Below, piece after piece: positions 21,616 through 22,161 of a stretch of 22,161 nucleotides of DNA. How positions within the stretch are numbered: position 1 is the stretch's first letter; each line of letters begins with the position of its first letter. This DNA is from Prevotellaceae bacterium (lineage in GTDB: Bacteria > Bacteroidota > Bacteroidia > Bacteroidales > Bacteroidaceae): contig JABZLB010000036.1 of the NCBI GenBank assembly GCA_015256945.1, positions 1 through 22,161 on the forward strand. The letters are read 5' to 3'. Position numbers and translations under genes: made by a program. A model generated the notes under the pieces. That model saw nothing but the letters and a program-made list of their open reading frames with translations. It did no database searches and was not told the origin of the DNA.

Positions 21616-22161
21616 ATGAAAGTAATATTTTGTTCGCTATTTCGTAGTAAAAGGTGGGTGATGCTGATACACCTTATTATATTATGTGTAGGCATCGCGC
21701 GTGCTGAAAAGTGGATTCGTGTCAACCAAATGGGCTATTTGCCCGACCAGAGCAAGGTAGCCGTGCTGATGAGTCGTGAGAAATGCGACGTCAAAACGTT
21801 TAGTATTGTTGATTACTACACGGGTAAGCCTATTCTAACACTGAATAACGTTAAGCCCTTTGGCCGCTACGGGCAGATGGCTTCCACTTATAGGCTCAAC
21901 TTTTCAGCCTTAAAACGCCCGGGCAGTTACTTCATACAGTCGGGCGATGCGCGCTCTGAAGTCTTCCCCGTAGGCAATAGAGTGTACGACGGTTCAGCCG
22001 ATTTTGTATTGAAATACATGCGACAGCAGCGATGTGGATGGAATCCTTATTACCGCGATAGCTGCCACACAAGGGACGGTTACATCGTCAACCATCCTAC
22101 AAAAGCCGGTCAGCATATTGACGTCAGGGGAGGATGGCACGACGCTGCCGACTGTTTGCAG
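21616..22161 (+). CDS. Secreted glycoside hydrolase family 9 protein, 5' part (cut by window)
   Basis: ATG 21616 stays open through 182 codons to the window edge. A signal peptide spans about residues 1-30 (basic start, then VMLIHLIILCVGIARA). Next comes the N-terminal Ig-like domain often fused to GH9 endoglucanases (IRVNQMGYLPDQSKVAVLMS, about 34-120), then the start of the catalytic alpha/alpha barrel with LKYMRQQRCGWNPYYRD, and the GH9 substrate-site block RGGWHDAADCLQ. The DxxD pair in HDAAD corresponds to the usual DAGD of the family, with the catalytic base Asp. Target is probably a beta-glucan such as cellulose or xyloglucan; the proton-donor Glu lies outside the window. Confidence 0.85.
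   Translation, partial: MKVIFCSLFRSKRWVMLIHLIILCVGIARAEKWIRVNQMGYLPDQSKVAVLMSREKCDVKTFSIVDYYTGKPILTLNNVKPFGRYGQMASTYRLNFSALKRPGSYFIQSGDARSEVFPVGNRVYDGSADFVLKYMRQQRCGWNPYYRDSCHTRDGYIVNHPTKAGQHIDVRGGWHDAADCLQ

Overview
The window looks like chromosomal DNA from a Bacteroidota member, most likely a Prevotella-like bacterium of the order Bacteroidales. The main evidence is regulatory: many genes are preceded by the Bacteroidota -7 box TAnnTTTG, four of them with a TTTG -33 box 19-20 bp upstream, and Shine-Dalgarno sequences are mostly absent. The gene content agrees: split glycine dehydrogenase, secreted GH20 and GH9 glycosidases, and a rhamnose locus with an AraC regulator. The species is inference.

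Left part (1-3632, all minus): a glycine-cleavage operon running lplA (lipoate ligase), gcvT, gcvH, gcvPA. It starts at a clear promoter near 3600 and leaves the window inside gcvPA. It makes the lipoylated H protein, the T protein and half of the P protein, plus the enzyme that can attach lipoate to GcvH.

Middle left (3745-8259, all minus): a five-gene operon from one good promoter (8229-8259) to a 17-bp-stem hairpin (3745-3790). The order is a Ttd14-like P-loop/CYTH protein, two overlapping paralogous deoxynucleoside kinases, a membrane-anchored pseudokinase that has lost its catalytic residues, and an exported TPR protein. No named system explains this set. It is followed by a divergent pair, a hotdog thioesterase (minus) and a secreted HSL-like esterase (plus).

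Centre (9696-15500): a roughly 500-bp gap holds a terminator, a GC-rich palindrome array and the leader of a 59-aa small protein. Then come a lipoprotein and a GH20 hexosaminidase (minus, probably one unit) and alanine dehydrogenase (plus). A second palindrome array of identical geometry (10-bp palindrome starts spaced 22, 23 and 22 bp) lies downstream of alanine dehydrogenase.

Right part (15503-21279): an L-rhamnose locus. rhaB-rhaA-rhaT (kinase, isomerase, symporter) run plus. The AraC-type regulator and then rhaD (aldolase) run minus from the shared divergent region. Together they import L-rhamnose and convert it to dihydroxyacetone phosphate and L-lactaldehyde. No lactaldehyde-processing enzyme is in the window. 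The window ends with a bidirectional terminator, a tRNA reading as Val(CAC) on minus with its own promoter, and the 5' part of a secreted GH9 glycosidase on plus.

The most unusual items are the twin palindrome arrays, the 59-aa small protein, and the pseudokinase/Ttd14-like/nucleoside-kinase operon.
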